DNA of 64,000 bases, taken from contig NZ_JBQCCF010000034.1 of the NCBI RefSeq assembly GCF_051962475.1, forward strand, positions 62,001 through 126,000, written 5' to 3'. Below are positions 25,298 through 35,602 of the stretch, piece by piece; positions within the stretch are counted from its first letter, which is position 1; each line of letters opens with the position of its first letter. The position numbers and the translations under genes were made by a program. The notes under the pieces were generated by a model. It was not told the DNA's origin, searched no databases, and was given only the letters and a program-made list of their open reading frames with translations. The stretch is from Dyella_A sp051962475. GTDB lineage: Bacteria; Pseudomonadota; Gammaproteobacteria; Xanthomonadales; Rhodanobacteraceae.

Positions 25298-26170
25298 ATG
25301 GCCCAAGTCACCATGCGCCAGATGCTCGAAGCGGGCGTCCATTTCGGTCATCAGACCCGTTACTGGAACCCGAAGATGGCGCCGTACATCTTCGGCGCGC
25401 GCGGCAAGATCCACATCATCAACCTCGAGAAGACCCTGCCGCTGTTCACCGACGCGATGAACTTCCTGTCGGGTCTGGCGCAGAAGCGCGGCACCATCCT
25501 GTTCGTCGGCACCAAGCGCTCCGCCCGTGAGCCGCTGGCCGAGGAAGCCGCACGCGCCGGCATGCCGTTCGTCACCGCCCGCTGGCTCGGCGGCATGCTG
25601 ACCAACTTCCGCACCGTGAAGCAGTCGGTGGCCCGCCTGAAGGAACTGGAAGCGGCCGAGACCGACGGTTCGTTCGACAAGCTGGTCAAGCACGAAGTGC
25701 TGTCGCTGCGCCGTGAGCGCGAGAAGCTGGAGAACTCGCTGGGCGGCATCAAGAACATGAACCGCCTGCCCGACGCGCTGTTCGTGATCGACATCGGTCA
25801 CGAAGACATCGCCGTGCAGGAAGCCAAGAAGCTCGGCATCCCGGTGATCGCCGTGGTCGACACCAACTACAACCCGGAGCTGGTGGACTACGCCATCCCG
25901 GGCAACGACGACGCGATCCGCGCGATCCAGCTGTACGCCCGCGCCGCCGCCGACTCGATCCTGGAAGGCAAGGCCGCCGCGCCGAACGCCGCCCAGGGCG
26001 ACGCCGACGAGTTCGTCGAGCTCGACGAGGAAGGTAACCCGGTGGCCAAGGACGACGACCGCAAGGCTGCCGCCCCGCGCCGCGCTCCGGCCAAGAAGGG
26101 CGCTGGCGCGCCGCGTCGTGACGGCGGCCGTGGCCGCGGCGGTCGCGAGTCGGCCGACGCCGCCGAGTAA
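25298..26170 (+). CDS. rpsB: 30S ribosomal protein S2 with basic C-terminal tail
   Basis: A 290-residue small-subunit protein that helps S1 bind the ribosome. Residues 1-230 are a standard S2 (MRQMLEAGVHFGHQTRYWNPKM, VIDIGHEDIAVQEA, PGNDDAIRAI). The remaining 50-60 residues form a low-complexity tail: first acidic, then Arg/Gly/Ala/Lys rich (PRRAPAKKGAGAPRR, GRGRGG). E. coli S2 is 241 residues. ATG 25298 has CGGAG 8 bp upstream. It is followed by tsf after 68 bp, the classic rpsB-tsf operon. Confidence 0.97.
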   Translation: MAQVTMRQMLEAGVHFGHQTRYWNPKMAPYIFGARGKIHIINLEKTLPLFTDAMNFLSGLAQKRGTILFVGTKRSAREPLAEEAARAGMPFVTARWLGGMLTNFRTVKQSVARLKELEAAETDGSFDKLVKHEVLSLRREREKLENSLGGIKNMNRLPDALFVIDIGHEDIAVQEAKKLGIPVIAVVDTNYNPELVDYAIPGNDDAIRAIQLYARAAADSILEGKAAAPNAAQGDADEFVELDEEGNPVAKDDDRKAAAPRRAPAKKGAGAPRRDGGRGRGGRESADAAE

Positions 26171-26238
26171 GCCTGACGCTTCATCCGCGGCGTGGCCTCG
26201 CGCAGGTCACGCCGCTCCCAAGCATTCGAGGAATTGAC

Positions 26239-27117
26239 ATGAGCAACATCTCCGCCCAGCTGGTGAAGGAACTGCGCGAGCGGTCCGGCGCCGGCATGAT
26301 GGAATGCAAGAAGGCCCTGGTCGAGAACAACGGCGACATCGAGGTCGCCATCGAGTGGCTGCGCAAGAACGGCCTGGCCAAGGCTGACAAGAAGGCCGAC
26401 CGCGTCGCCGCCGAAGGCCGCATCGTGGCCGCCCAGTCCACCGGCAAGGCGGTCCTGGTGGAAGTCAACTGCGAGACCGACTTCGTCACCAAGAACCCGG
26501 ACTTCGTCAAGTTCAGCGACACCGTCGCCACGGTCGCGCTGGAATCCGGCGCCGCCGACATCGACGCACTGAAGGCCGCCGCGTTCCCGGGCGCCAGCAA
26601 CGTCGAGGAAGGCGCCAAGGCGCTGATCGCCACCATCGGCGAGAAGATCGAAGTGCGCCGCATGGCGCGCGTCGAGACCGACGGCGTGATCGGCAGCTAC
26701 ATCCACGGCGGCCGCATCGGCGTGCTGGTGGCTCTGAAGGGCGGCTCCGAGGAGCTGGCCAAGGGCGTGGCCATGCACGTGGCCGCGATGAACCCGCAGT
26801 ACATCAAGGCCGAAGACGTGCCGGCCGAGTTCGTCGAGAAGGAAAAGGACATCGCGCTGAGCCAGATGACCGACAAGGACAAGGCCAAGCCGGCCGAGAT
26901 CCTGGAGAAGATCATCGCCGGCAAGATCAACAAGATCGTGTCGGAAGTGACCCTGCTCGGCCAGCCGTACGTGCTGGACACCAACGTGACCGTTGGCGAC
27001 GCCCTGAAGAAGGACGGTGCCGAGGTGGTTTCGGTGGCCCGCCTGGCCGTTGGCGAAGGCATCGAGAAGGTGCAGGAAGACTACGCCGCCGAGGTCGCCA
27101 AGGCGATGCAGGTCTGA
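26239..27117 (+). CDS. tsf: Translation elongation factor Ts
   Basis: A 292-residue guanine nucleotide exchange factor that recharges EF-Tu with GTP. The N-terminal UBA-like helix bundle (LVKELRERSGAGMMECKKAL) and the core motif NCETDFVTKNPDF, which contains the TDFV signature that contacts EF-Tu, are both intact. The length fits E. coli EF-Ts (283). A GAGG ribosome site precedes the ATG. A rho-independent terminator follows 26 bp after the stop, so rpsB-tsf form their own unit. Confidence 0.97.
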   Translation: MSNISAQLVKELRERSGAGMMECKKALVENNGDIEVAIEWLRKNGLAKADKKADRVAAEGRIVAAQSTGKAVLVEVNCETDFVTKNPDFVKFSDTVATVALESGAADIDALKAAAFPGASNVEEGAKALIATIGEKIEVRRMARVETDGVIGSYIHGGRIGVLVALKGGSEELAKGVAMHVAAMNPQYIKAEDVPAEFVEKEKDIALSQMTDKDKAKPAEILEKIIAGKINKIVSEVTLLGQPYVLDTNVTVGDALKKDGAEVVSVARLAVGEGIEKVQEDYAAEVAKAMQV

Positions 27118-27143
27118 TTTTTTCCGGCCGCACGCAGTACCGG

Positions 27144-27170
27144 AAAAGCCGCGGGGAACCGCGGCTTTTT
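27144..27170 (+). terminator. Rho-independent terminator after tsf
   Basis: Perfect stem AAAAGCCGCGG / CCGCGGCTTTT with loop GGAA and a T-run. It separates rpsB-tsf from pyrH. Confidence 0.9.
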
Positions 27171-27235
27171 CATGTGTGACAGGTCGAGCGCGACTCCCCG
27201 CCTGCGCCCTGCCGGCCGCGCCGCCCACAGAATTC

Positions 27236-27265
27236 TTACGAACACTTTGCAGCCGCCGCTACAAT
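27236..27265 (+). promoter_or_regulatory. Candidate promoter for pyrH
   Basis: TTACGA (27236-27241) and TACAAT (27260-27265) with an 18-bp spacer, about 33 bp upstream of the pyrH ATG and just after the tsf terminator. Confidence 0.4.
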
Positions 27266-27297
27266 GCGCCGGTTTGCCCCACCCTGCCGGAGTCCCC

Positions 27298-28020
27298 ATG
27301 AGCGAATCCTTCAAGCACCAGCGCATCCTGCTCAAACTTTCCGGTGAGGCGCTGATGGGCGAGGCCGACTACGGCATCGATCCGAAGGTGATCGGCCGGC
27401 TGGCCGACGAGATCATCGAAGTGCAGCGCGCCGGCATCCAGATCGGCGTGGTGATCGGTGGCGGCAACATCTTCCGCGGCGCCGGCCTGGCTGCCGCCGG
27501 CATGGACCGGGTCACCGGCGACCACATGGGCATGCTCGCCACCGTGATGAACGCGCTGGCGATGCAGGACGCGATCGAGAAGCGCGGCGGCTTCGCCCGC
27601 GTGATGAGCGCGCTGCCGATCCACGACGTGGCCGAGGACTTCATCCGCCGCCGCGCGATCCGCCACATCGAGAAGGGCCGCATCGTGCTGTTCGCCGCCG
27701 GCATCGGCAATCCGTTCTTCACCACCGACTCGGCCGCCGCCCTGCGCGCGGTGGAAGTGGGCGCGGACCTGCTGCTGAAGGCCACCAAGGTGGACGGCAT
27801 CTACACCGCCGACCCGGCCAAGCACACCGACGCCACCCGCTACGACCACCTCACCTACGACGAGGTGATCGAGCGCAAGCTGGCCGTGATGGACACCGCC
27901 GCCATCGCGCTGTGCCGCGACCACCGCCTGCCGATGGTGATCTACGACATGACCGTGCCGGGCAACCTGATGCGCATCATGCGCGGCGAGCCGATTGGCA
28001 CCACGGTCGGCGCCAGCTGA
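27298..28020 (+). CDS. pyrH: UMP kinase
   Basis: A 240-residue kinase of the amino-acid-kinase family that phosphorylates UMP to UDP with ATP. Motifs are LLKLSGEALMG at the N-terminus, VIGGGNIFRGA in the nucleotide site, GNPFFTTD in the UMP site and KATKVDGIYTADP. Bacterial PyrH is hexameric and allosterically controlled by GTP and UTP. It begins after the tsf terminator with its own likely promoter, and leads toward frr, as in E. coli and most proteobacteria. Confidence 0.97.
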   Translation: MSESFKHQRILLKLSGEALMGEADYGIDPKVIGRLADEIIEVQRAGIQIGVVIGGGNIFRGAGLAAAGMDRVTGDHMGMLATVMNALAMQDAIEKRGGFARVMSALPIHDVAEDFIRRRAIRHIEKGRIVLFAAGIGNPFFTTDSAAALRAVEVGADLLLKATKVDGIYTADPAKHTDATRYDHLTYDEVIERKLAVMDTAAIALCRDHRLPMVIYDMTVPGNLMRIMRGEPIGTTVGAS

Positions 28021-28165
28021 TTCCCACGCGCGGATCGCGCCCCGCCGATCCACCGTGACGACCGCCGGCCAGGCGGTCGTCGCCCCGGCCGCGAGGCATC
28101 CGCCCGGGCCGCCCGCAAGCCGCTGGTATACTCGTCGGCTAGCCTGATCCATCGGAAGACGACCC

Positions 28166-28723
28166 ATGATCAACGACATCAAGAACGATGCCCAGACCCG
28201 CATGGGCAAGAGCATCGATGCGCTAAAGCACGATCTGACCCGCCTGCGCACCGGCCGCGCCAGCACCGCGCTGGTGGACAACATCAAGGTGCCCTACTAC
28301 GGCTCGGACATGCCGCTGAACCAGGTCGCCTCGGTGGCACTGGGCGATTCACGCTCGATCATCATCACGCCGTTCGAGAAGAGCCTGGTGGCGGTGATCG
28401 AGAAGGCGCTGATGGCCTCGGACATCGGCATCACGCCGACCACCGCCGGCACGGTGATCCGCCTCAACATGCCGCCGCTCACCGAAGAGCGCCGCCGCGA
28501 GCTGGCCAAGCACGTGGGCCACGAGGGCGAGAACGCCAAGATCGCCATCCGTAACATCCGCCGCGACGCCCTGCAGCAGGTCAAGGACCTGCTCAAGGAA
28601 AAGCAGATCACCGAAGACGAAGAGCGCAAGGCCGACGACGAGATCCAGAAGCTGACCGACCGCTTCGTCAAGGACGTCGACGCGGTGGTCAAGCACAAGG
28701 AAGACGAGCTGCTGAGCATCTGA
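28166..28723 (+). CDS. frr: Ribosome recycling factor
   Basis: A 185-residue two-domain protein that splits the post-termination ribosome together with EF-G. The sequence is collinear with E. coli RRF (185): LRTGRAS in the first helix, PLNQVASV and PFEKSLV in the small domain, LNMPPLTEERR in the hinge, and the long C-terminal helices with NAKIAIRNIRRDA. A TATACT box at 28127-28132 may be the -10 of its own promoter, but no good -35 is seen. The 145-bp gap from pyrH otherwise shows nothing. Confidence 0.97.
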   Translation: MINDIKNDAQTRMGKSIDALKHDLTRLRTGRASTALVDNIKVPYYGSDMPLNQVASVALGDSRSIIITPFEKSLVAVIEKALMASDIGITPTTAGTVIRLNMPPLTEERRRELAKHVGHEGENAKIAIRNIRRDALQQVKDLLKEKQITEDEERKADDEIQKLTDRFVKDVDAVVKHKEDELLSI

Positions 28724-28766
28724 CGATGCGGCTCGCGTCTTCCCCGGCCTGTCCGCGCCGGCGCGC

Positions 28767-29507
28767 ATGAACGCGCTGGCGCGGGTGCCCCGCCACATCG
28801 CCATCGTGATGGACGGCAACGGCCGCTGGGCCAAGGCCCGTTTCCAGCCGCGCAGCTTCGGCCACAACGCCGGGCGCAAGGCGGTGCGCGACGTGATCGA
28901 AGGCTGTGTGCGCCAGGGCGTGGAAGCGCTCACCCTGTTCGCCTTCTCCAGCGAAAACTGGCAGCGCCCCGAGGACGAGGTCAGCGCGCTGATGGGGCTG
29001 TTCCTGCGCGCGCTGGACAAGGAAGTGGACGAACTGCACGTGCAGGGCGTGCGACTACGCTTCGTCGGCGACCTGGTGGGCTTCAGTGAGGAATTGCGCC
29101 AGCGCATGGAACGGGCGATGGCGCGCACCGCGGACAACACCCGCCTGCAACTCAACATCGCGGTGAACTACGGCGGCCGCTGGGACATCGTGCAGGCAGC
29201 ACGGCAGGCGGCGCTGGCAATCGGCCGCGGCGAGCTGGCAGCCGAGGCGCTGGACGAGGCCACCCTCGGGCGCTTTATGAGCCTGGCCGAGCTGCCGCCG
29301 CTGGATCTGTTCATCCGCACCGGCGGCGAGCAGCGCATCAGCAACTTCCTGCTGTGGCAGGCCGCCTACGCCGAGCTCTATTTCACCGATACGCTGTGGC
29401 CGGACTTCGACCAGGCCTGCCTGGCCCGGGCCATCGACGACTATGCTCGCCGCGAGCGCCGTTACGGGCGCACCAGCGAACAGGTCGCCCCCGCGCCTGC
29501 GCGCTGA
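28767..29507 (+). CDS. uppS: Undecaprenyl diphosphate synthase
   Basis: A 246-residue cis-prenyltransferase that extends farnesyl diphosphate with eight isopentenyl units to make the C55 carrier lipid for peptidoglycan and O-antigen. The catalytic Asp16 is in MDGNGRWAK; GHNAGRKAVR, FAFSSENW, the substrate-binding LDLFIRTGGEQRISNFLLWQ split across the C-terminal region, and YAELYFTDTLWPDF are all present. It is 43 bp after frr and 16 bp before cdsA. Its substrate is made by IspA, encoded later in the window. Confidence 0.97.
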   Translation: MNALARVPRHIAIVMDGNGRWAKARFQPRSFGHNAGRKAVRDVIEGCVRQGVEALTLFAFSSENWQRPEDEVSALMGLFLRALDKEVDELHVQGVRLRFVGDLVGFSEELRQRMERAMARTADNTRLQLNIAVNYGGRWDIVQAARQAALAIGRGELAAEALDEATLGRFMSLAELPPLDLFIRTGGEQRISNFLLWQAAYAELYFTDTLWPDFDQACLARAIDDYARRERRYGRTSEQVAPAPAR

Positions 29508-29523
29508 CCCACGAAGGAATTTC

Positions 29524-30350
29524 ATGTTGCTCCAGCGCACCCTTACCGCCCTGCTGCTGATTCCGCTGGCCCTGTTCATCATCCTGGGGCCGGGCACGCC
29601 GGTGTTCGCGGCGATCGTGGCAGCGGCATTCCTGGTGGGCGTGTGGGAATGGACGCGGCTCAGCGGGCTGACTTCCACCGCGGCACGGATCGCCATGCTG
29701 GCCCTGTTCGCGCTGATCATCATCGGCGCGTGGTGGCCGCACGATCCCCGCCTGTGGGGCGCGCTCGCCGCCGTGGGCGTGCTGTGGTGGCTGGCGGCGT
29801 GCGCATGGCTGCGCCATTTCGCGTTCGCTGCCGCGCCCACCCCGGAAAACCGCCGCATCAAGCTCGTGGCCGGGCTGTTCGTGATGGTGCCGGCGTGGGC
29901 CGCGCTGGTGCTGATCCACCGCATCGCGCCGCACGGTCACTGGTGGACCTTCCTCGGTCTGGCGATCGTGTGGGCGGCGGACATCGGCGCCTACTTCGCC
30001 GGCCGCTTTTTCGGCAAGCGCAAGCTGGCGCCGCAGATCAGCCCGGGCAAGACCTGGGCGGGCGTCTACGGTGCGTTCGTCGCGGCGGCGCTGGTGGTCG
30101 GTATCGGCGGCTGGCTGCTCGGCGTGCACGATGCGCGGCTGGTCGGGCTGATCGTGGTGGCGGCGTTCACCGTGGCCGCCTCGATCGTGGGCGACCTGAT
30201 CGAGAGCCTGATGAAGCGCCACGCCAAGATGAAGGATTCCGGCCAGATCTTCCCCGGCCACGGCGGCCTGCTCGACCGCCTCGACAGTGTGTTCGCGGCC
30301 ATGCCGGTGTTCGCGCTGGGCCTGTGGCTGCTCGACGTCATGTCGCTCGC

Positions 30351-30354
<4 letters not shown>
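29524..30354 (+). CDS. cdsA: Phosphatidate cytidylyltransferase (CDP-diglyceride synthase)
   Basis: A 276-residue integral membrane enzyme that makes CDP-diacylglycerol from phosphatidate and CTP, the branch point of phospholipid synthesis. At least six hydrophobic segments are visible, and the CDS signature is present near the C-terminus (GDLIESLMKR, KDSGQIFPGHGGLLDRLDS). An AAGGA ribosome site 6 bp upstream decides ATG 29524. The stop overlaps the dxr start by 4 nt (ATGA). Confidence 0.96.
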
Positions 30355-31526
<1,172 letters not shown>

Positions 31527-31539
31527 TAAGCTCTTATCG

Positions 31540-32886
31540 ATGAATCCTTTTTTCGGCTCGGTGTTCTGGTTGCTGGTCACGCTGGGCGTGCTGGTGACCT
31601 TTCACGAATTCGGCCATTTCTGGGTCGCGCGCCGCTGCGGCGTCAAGGTGCTGCGCTTCTCGGTGGGCTTCGGCCGGGCGATCTGGAAGCGCACCGCGCG
31701 CGACGGTACCGAGTACCAGGTGGCGATGATCCCACTGGGCGGCTACGTGAAGATGCTCGACGCCCGCGAGGGTGACGTCGACCCCGCCCTGCGCGACCAG
31801 GAGTTCACCGCCAAGCCGGTGTGGAAACGCATCGCGATCGTGGCGGCCGGACCCGGCTTCAATCTCATTTTTACGCTGGCGGCGTTCTGGGCGATGTTCA
31901 TGCTCGGTCGGCCCGATGCGGCGCCAGTGGTTACCGCCGCGCCGCACAGCATGGCCGCCGAGGCGGGTATCCGCCCGGGCGACCGCGTGCTCAGCGTGGG
32001 CGGCCAGCGCGTGACGACCTGGACCGGCGCCATGGACGACCTCGTGGACGCCCTGCTCGGCCGCGAGCCGCTCAGCATGCGGGTGCGCAGCGTCGACGGC
32101 ACGGAGCGTGCCATCTCGCTGCCGCTGGACCGGCTGCCGGCGGGCCAGGATGTCGGCCAGTACCTCGACACGCTTGGTCTCGCGCTGGCACCGGCCGCGC
32201 CGATCGTCGGCACGGCGATGCCCGGCCTGCCCGCCGCCAAGGCCGGCATGCGCGCCGGCGACCGCATCGTGAGCGTCAATGGCATCGCGGTCGATGATTA
32301 CGCACAGTTCCAGAAGCTGATTCCGGAGCAGGCGGCCAAGTCGCCTTCGCTCGCCGTGGTCGTGCAGCGCAACGGCGCCACGGTACCGCTTACCGTCGTG
32401 GCCGAGCAGGCCTCGCTCGAAGGCCAGCCGGCCCGCTGGGTGATCGGCGTGGAATCGCAGCCGCGCGAGTCGGCGATCCAGCATTACGGTCCGCTCAAGG
32501 CGCTCAGCGCCTCGTTTGGCACCACCTGGAGCAGCGCCGCACAGACTTTCCGCATGATCGGCAAGATGCTCACCGGCGAGGCATCCACCAAGAATCTCTC
32601 CGGCGTGATCGGCATCGCCCAGGTCGCCAACCAATCGGCCAGCATGGGGCCGGCCTGGTTCCTCAACTTCCTCGGCATGGTCTCGCTGAGCCTGTGCATC
32701 CTCAACCTGCTGCCGATCCCGCTCTTGGATGGCGGTCACCTGCTGTATTACCTTATCGAGTTGGTCAAGGGCAGCCCGGTGAGCGAGCGCACCATGATCG
32801 CCGGCCAGTATGTGGGGCTTGCCCTGCTGTTCATGATGATGGGCCTGGCGTTCTACAACGACCTGCATCGCATCCTGCTGTCGTGA
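31540..32886 (+). CDS. rseP: Site-2 protease RseP (sigma-E pathway)
   Basis: A 448-residue inner-membrane zinc protease that cuts RseA after DegS and releases sigma E; it also clears signal peptides. The zinc motif HEFGH falls at residues 22-26, as in E. coli, and the third ligand is Asp397 in LLDGGH. Two PDZ domains lie between (AGIRPGDRVLSVGG and AGMRAGDRIVSVNG), and a C-terminal membrane segment follows. It is 13 bp after dxr. The neighbouring bamA fits its role in outer-membrane stress control. Confidence 0.97.
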   Translation: MNPFFGSVFWLLVTLGVLVTFHEFGHFWVARRCGVKVLRFSVGFGRAIWKRTARDGTEYQVAMIPLGGYVKMLDAREGDVDPALRDQEFTAKPVWKRIAIVAAGPGFNLIFTLAAFWAMFMLGRPDAAPVVTAAPHSMAAEAGIRPGDRVLSVGGQRVTTWTGAMDDLVDALLGREPLSMRVRSVDGTERAISLPLDRLPAGQDVGQYLDTLGLALAPAAPIVGTAMPGLPAAKAGMRAGDRIVSVNGIAVDDYAQFQKLIPEQAAKSPSLAVVVQRNGATVPLTVVAEQASLEGQPARWVIGVESQPRESAIQHYGPLKALSASFGTTWSSAAQTFRMIGKMLTGEASTKNLSGVIGIAQVANQSASMGPAWFLNFLGMVSLSLCILNLLPIPLLDGGHLLYYLIELVKGSPVSERTMIAGQYVGLALLFMMMGLAFYNDLHRILLS

Positions 32887-33059
32887 TCGCAGCGATGGCG
32901 GCCCTCCCTGCTGGCTGCCTGCATCGCCGGCCCCTCTCCGGGACGAGCGATCCGGGCCGCTCGGGCACCTGTGCCGCGGCACGGATATGCTCCTGTTCCA
33001 CGCATTGTCCGGGGCGATCGTCTTGATCGTCCCGCAGAAATAACCCAACGGAATCGACG

Positions 33060-35462
33060 ATGAAGCGTATCGCCGCCCTGATCCTGCTTGCCTCCCTCTC
33101 CGCCAACGCGGTGGCTTTCGAGCCGTTCGTCGTTTCCGATATCCGTATCGATGGCCTCAGCCGCATCTCTGCCGGCACGGTCTACAACTACCTGCCGGTG
33201 AACAAGGGCGACCAGCTCACCGAAGACGAAGCCCAGCGCGCCATCCGCGCGCTGTACAACACTAAGTTCTTCAGCGACGTGCAGCTCACCCGCGAGGGCA
33301 GCATCCTGGTGATCAAGGTGGTCGAGCGCCCGTCCATCGCCAAGCTCACCCTGCGCGGCAACAAGGACATCAAGGAAGAGGACCTGCGCAAGGGCCTGAA
33401 GGAGATCGGCCTGTCCGAGGGCGAGACCTTCGATCGCCTCTCGCTGGACCGCGTGAAGCAGGAGCTGATCACCCAGTACTACAACCGCGGCAAGTACAAC
33501 GTGTCGGTCGATCCGCACGTGACCCGACTGGACCGCAACCGCGTGGCGCTGGACATCGAGATCCGCGAGGGCAAGGTCGCCAAGCTCAAGGAAATCAACA
33601 TCGTCGGCAACACCAAGTTCACCGACAAGCAGATCGAGGACAACTTCGAATCGGGCACTACCAACTGGATGTCCTGGTATTCGAAGAACGACCAGTATTC
33701 GCGCGAGAAGCTCTCCGGCGACCTGGAGAAGCTGCAGTCCTACTACATGAACCGCGGCTACGCGGACTTCGGCGTGGACTCCACCCAGGTCACCATCGCG
33801 CCGGACAAGCGCGAGATGTACATCGCCGCCAGCATCAAGGAAGGCGAGATCTACAAGGTGTCCGACGTGCACCTGCTGGGCAAGCTGATCCTGCCCGAGG
33901 AGACGTTGCGCAAGCTGGTGTTCGTCAAGGCCGGCGATACCTTCAACCGCGCCGCGGTCGAGGCCACCTCCGATGCGATCAAGGGCATCCTGGCCAACAT
34001 CGGCTTTGCCTACGCCAAGGTCACCCCGGTGCCGAAGCTGGACAAGGACAAGCGCACGGTCGACATGACCTTCTACATCGAGCCGGGCCAGCGCGTGTAC
34101 GTGCGCCGCGTGATCTTCCAGGGCAACACCCGCACCGAAGACGACGTGATGCGCCGCCAGCTGCGTCAGCTCGAGGGCTCCTGGTACTCGCAGGCGGCGA
34201 TCGATCGATCGAAGATCCGCCTGCAGCAGCTGGGCTACTTCAAGAAGGTCGACATCGACAAGCAGCGCGTGCCGGGTACCGACGACAAGGTCGACGTGAC
34301 AGTGAAGGTGGAAGAGCAGTCCGCCGGCAGCCTGCAGTTCGGCGTGGGTTACTCGCAGTACTCGGGCATCATCCTGTCCGCGTCGGTGTCGCAGAACAAC
34401 TTCCTGGGCACCGGCGACAGCTTCAGCGTGGGCGCGGAAAGCAGCACGTACTACAAGCGCGTCAACGCCAGCTACTACAACCCGTACCTCACCGACAGCG
34501 GCGTGGGCATCGGTTACAGCCTGGGCTACTCCAAGACCGACTACGGCAACACCGACTTTGCCAACTACGCTACCAGCGCCAAGTCGTTCTCGACCTACCT
34601 GGGCATTCCGATCACCGAGACCGACAGCCTGCGCGTCGGCCTGGGCCTGAGCAGCAACAAGATCAACCTGTTCGACGGCTACACGCCGCAGGTGCTACTG
34701 GATTACCAGAACGCCCTGGGCCACAAGACCATCCACGAGTGGACCGGCACGCTGGGCTGGAACCACGACACGCGCAACGGTTACTGGGCACCGACCCGTG
34801 GCGGCCTGCTGTCGCTGTCCACCGACGTCGCGCTGCCTGGCTCCACGGTGGAGTATTTCCGCGTCAGCGGCGAAGCGAACCACTACTGGCCCGTCGGCGG
34901 CGGCTTCGTGCTCTATACCGACGCCCAGGCGCAGTACGGCAAGACCTACGGCAACCAGACGTATTCGGGCACGTTCGGCAATTACGTCGCCGGGCAGAAG
35001 GTCGACTATCCGTTCTGGCAGAACTTCTATTCCGGCGGCGTGCGCGACGTGCGCGGCTTCCAGGACAACACCCTGGGTCCACGCGTGTGCTCCGGCGTGG
35101 GCACCAACGGTGCACCGATCGTTCCCGACGCCAAGGGCAACTGCAACGGCAGCTACTACAACTACGCCCAGCCGATCGGCGGTGCGTTCAAGGTGCTCGG
35201 CACCACCGAGCTGTACCTGCCGCTGCCGTTCCTGAAGGACATCAACACCGCCCGCGTCTCGCTGTTCGTCGACGTCGGTAACGCCTACAAGGACTACCAG
35301 AGCTTCAAGGCGAAGGATCTGCGCGCCTCGGCCGGTATCTCGCTGCACTGGCAGGCGCCGATCGGCCCGCTGATCATCAACTTTGCCACGCCGATCCGCT
35401 CCAAGCCGGAAGATCGTCACTACGAAGAGCGCATCCAGTTCACCTTCGGTAGCCAGTTCTAA
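33060..35462 (+). CDS. bamA: Outer membrane protein assembly factor BamA
   Basis: An 800-residue outer-membrane protein, the core of the BAM complex that folds beta-barrel proteins. A signal peptide ends after NAVA; five POTRA domains fill the N-terminal half (for example ISAGTVYNYLPVNKGD at the first), and a 16-strand barrel the C-terminal half. The VRGF motif is at residues 664-667, and the last residue is Phe (FTFGSQF), as required by the beta-signal. The 173-bp gap from rseP holds a hairpin at 33011-33033. No skp gene follows. Confidence 0.97.
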   Translation: MKRIAALILLASLSANAVAFEPFVVSDIRIDGLSRISAGTVYNYLPVNKGDQLTEDEAQRAIRALYNTKFFSDVQLTREGSILVIKVVERPSIAKLTLRGNKDIKEEDLRKGLKEIGLSEGETFDRLSLDRVKQELITQYYNRGKYNVSVDPHVTRLDRNRVALDIEIREGKVAKLKEINIVGNTKFTDKQIEDNFESGTTNWMSWYSKNDQYSREKLSGDLEKLQSYYMNRGYADFGVDSTQVTIAPDKREMYIAASIKEGEIYKVSDVHLLGKLILPEETLRKLVFVKAGDTFNRAAVEATSDAIKGILANIGFAYAKVTPVPKLDKDKRTVDMTFYIEPGQRVYVRRVIFQGNTRTEDDVMRRQLRQLEGSWYSQAAIDRSKIRLQQLGYFKKVDIDKQRVPGTDDKVDVTVKVEEQSAGSLQFGVGYSQYSGIILSASVSQNNFLGTGDSFSVGAESSTYYKRVNASYYNPYLTDSGVGIGYSLGYSKTDYGNTDFANYATSAKSFSTYLGIPITETDSLRVGLGLSSNKINLFDGYTPQVLLDYQNALGHKTIHEWTGTLGWNHDTRNGYWAPTRGGLLSLSTDVALPGSTVEYFRVSGEANHYWPVGGGFVLYTDAQAQYGKTYGNQTYSGTFGNYVAGQKVDYPFWQNFYSGGVRDVRGFQDNTLGPRVCSGVGTNGAPIVPDAKGNCNGSYYNYAQPIGGAFKVLGTTELYLPLPFLKDINTARVSLFVDVGNAYKDYQSFKAKDLRASAGISLHWQAPIGPLIINFATPIRSKPEDRHYEERIQFTFGSQF

Positions 35463-35490
35463 GCGTCGGCAACATCGGCGCGGCAGATCC

Positions 35491-35518
35491 CACAAGCGCG
35501 GCTCCGGCCGCGCTTGTG
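35491..35518 (+). terminator. Terminator-like hairpin after bamA
   Basis: An 11-bp perfect stem CACAAGCGCGG / CCGCGCTTGTG with a 6-base loop lies 28 bp after the bamA stop. There is no T-run, so termination strength is uncertain. Confidence 0.55.
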
Positions 35519-35574
35519 CGTTACGGCCACAGGGCTCCCTTCGCCACCGCACGGACAGCTGCACGCGCCTCCCC

Positions 35575-35580
35575 TACAAT
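35575..35580 (+). promoter_or_regulatory. Candidate -10 box for lpxD operon
   Basis: TACAAT 23 bp before the lpxD ATG and after the bamA hairpin. No convincing -35 is seen. It suggests a separate start for lpxD-fabZ-lpxA. Confidence 0.35.
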
Positions 35581-35602
35581 GGCGCGCTTTCCGGGAGTAC
35601 GC

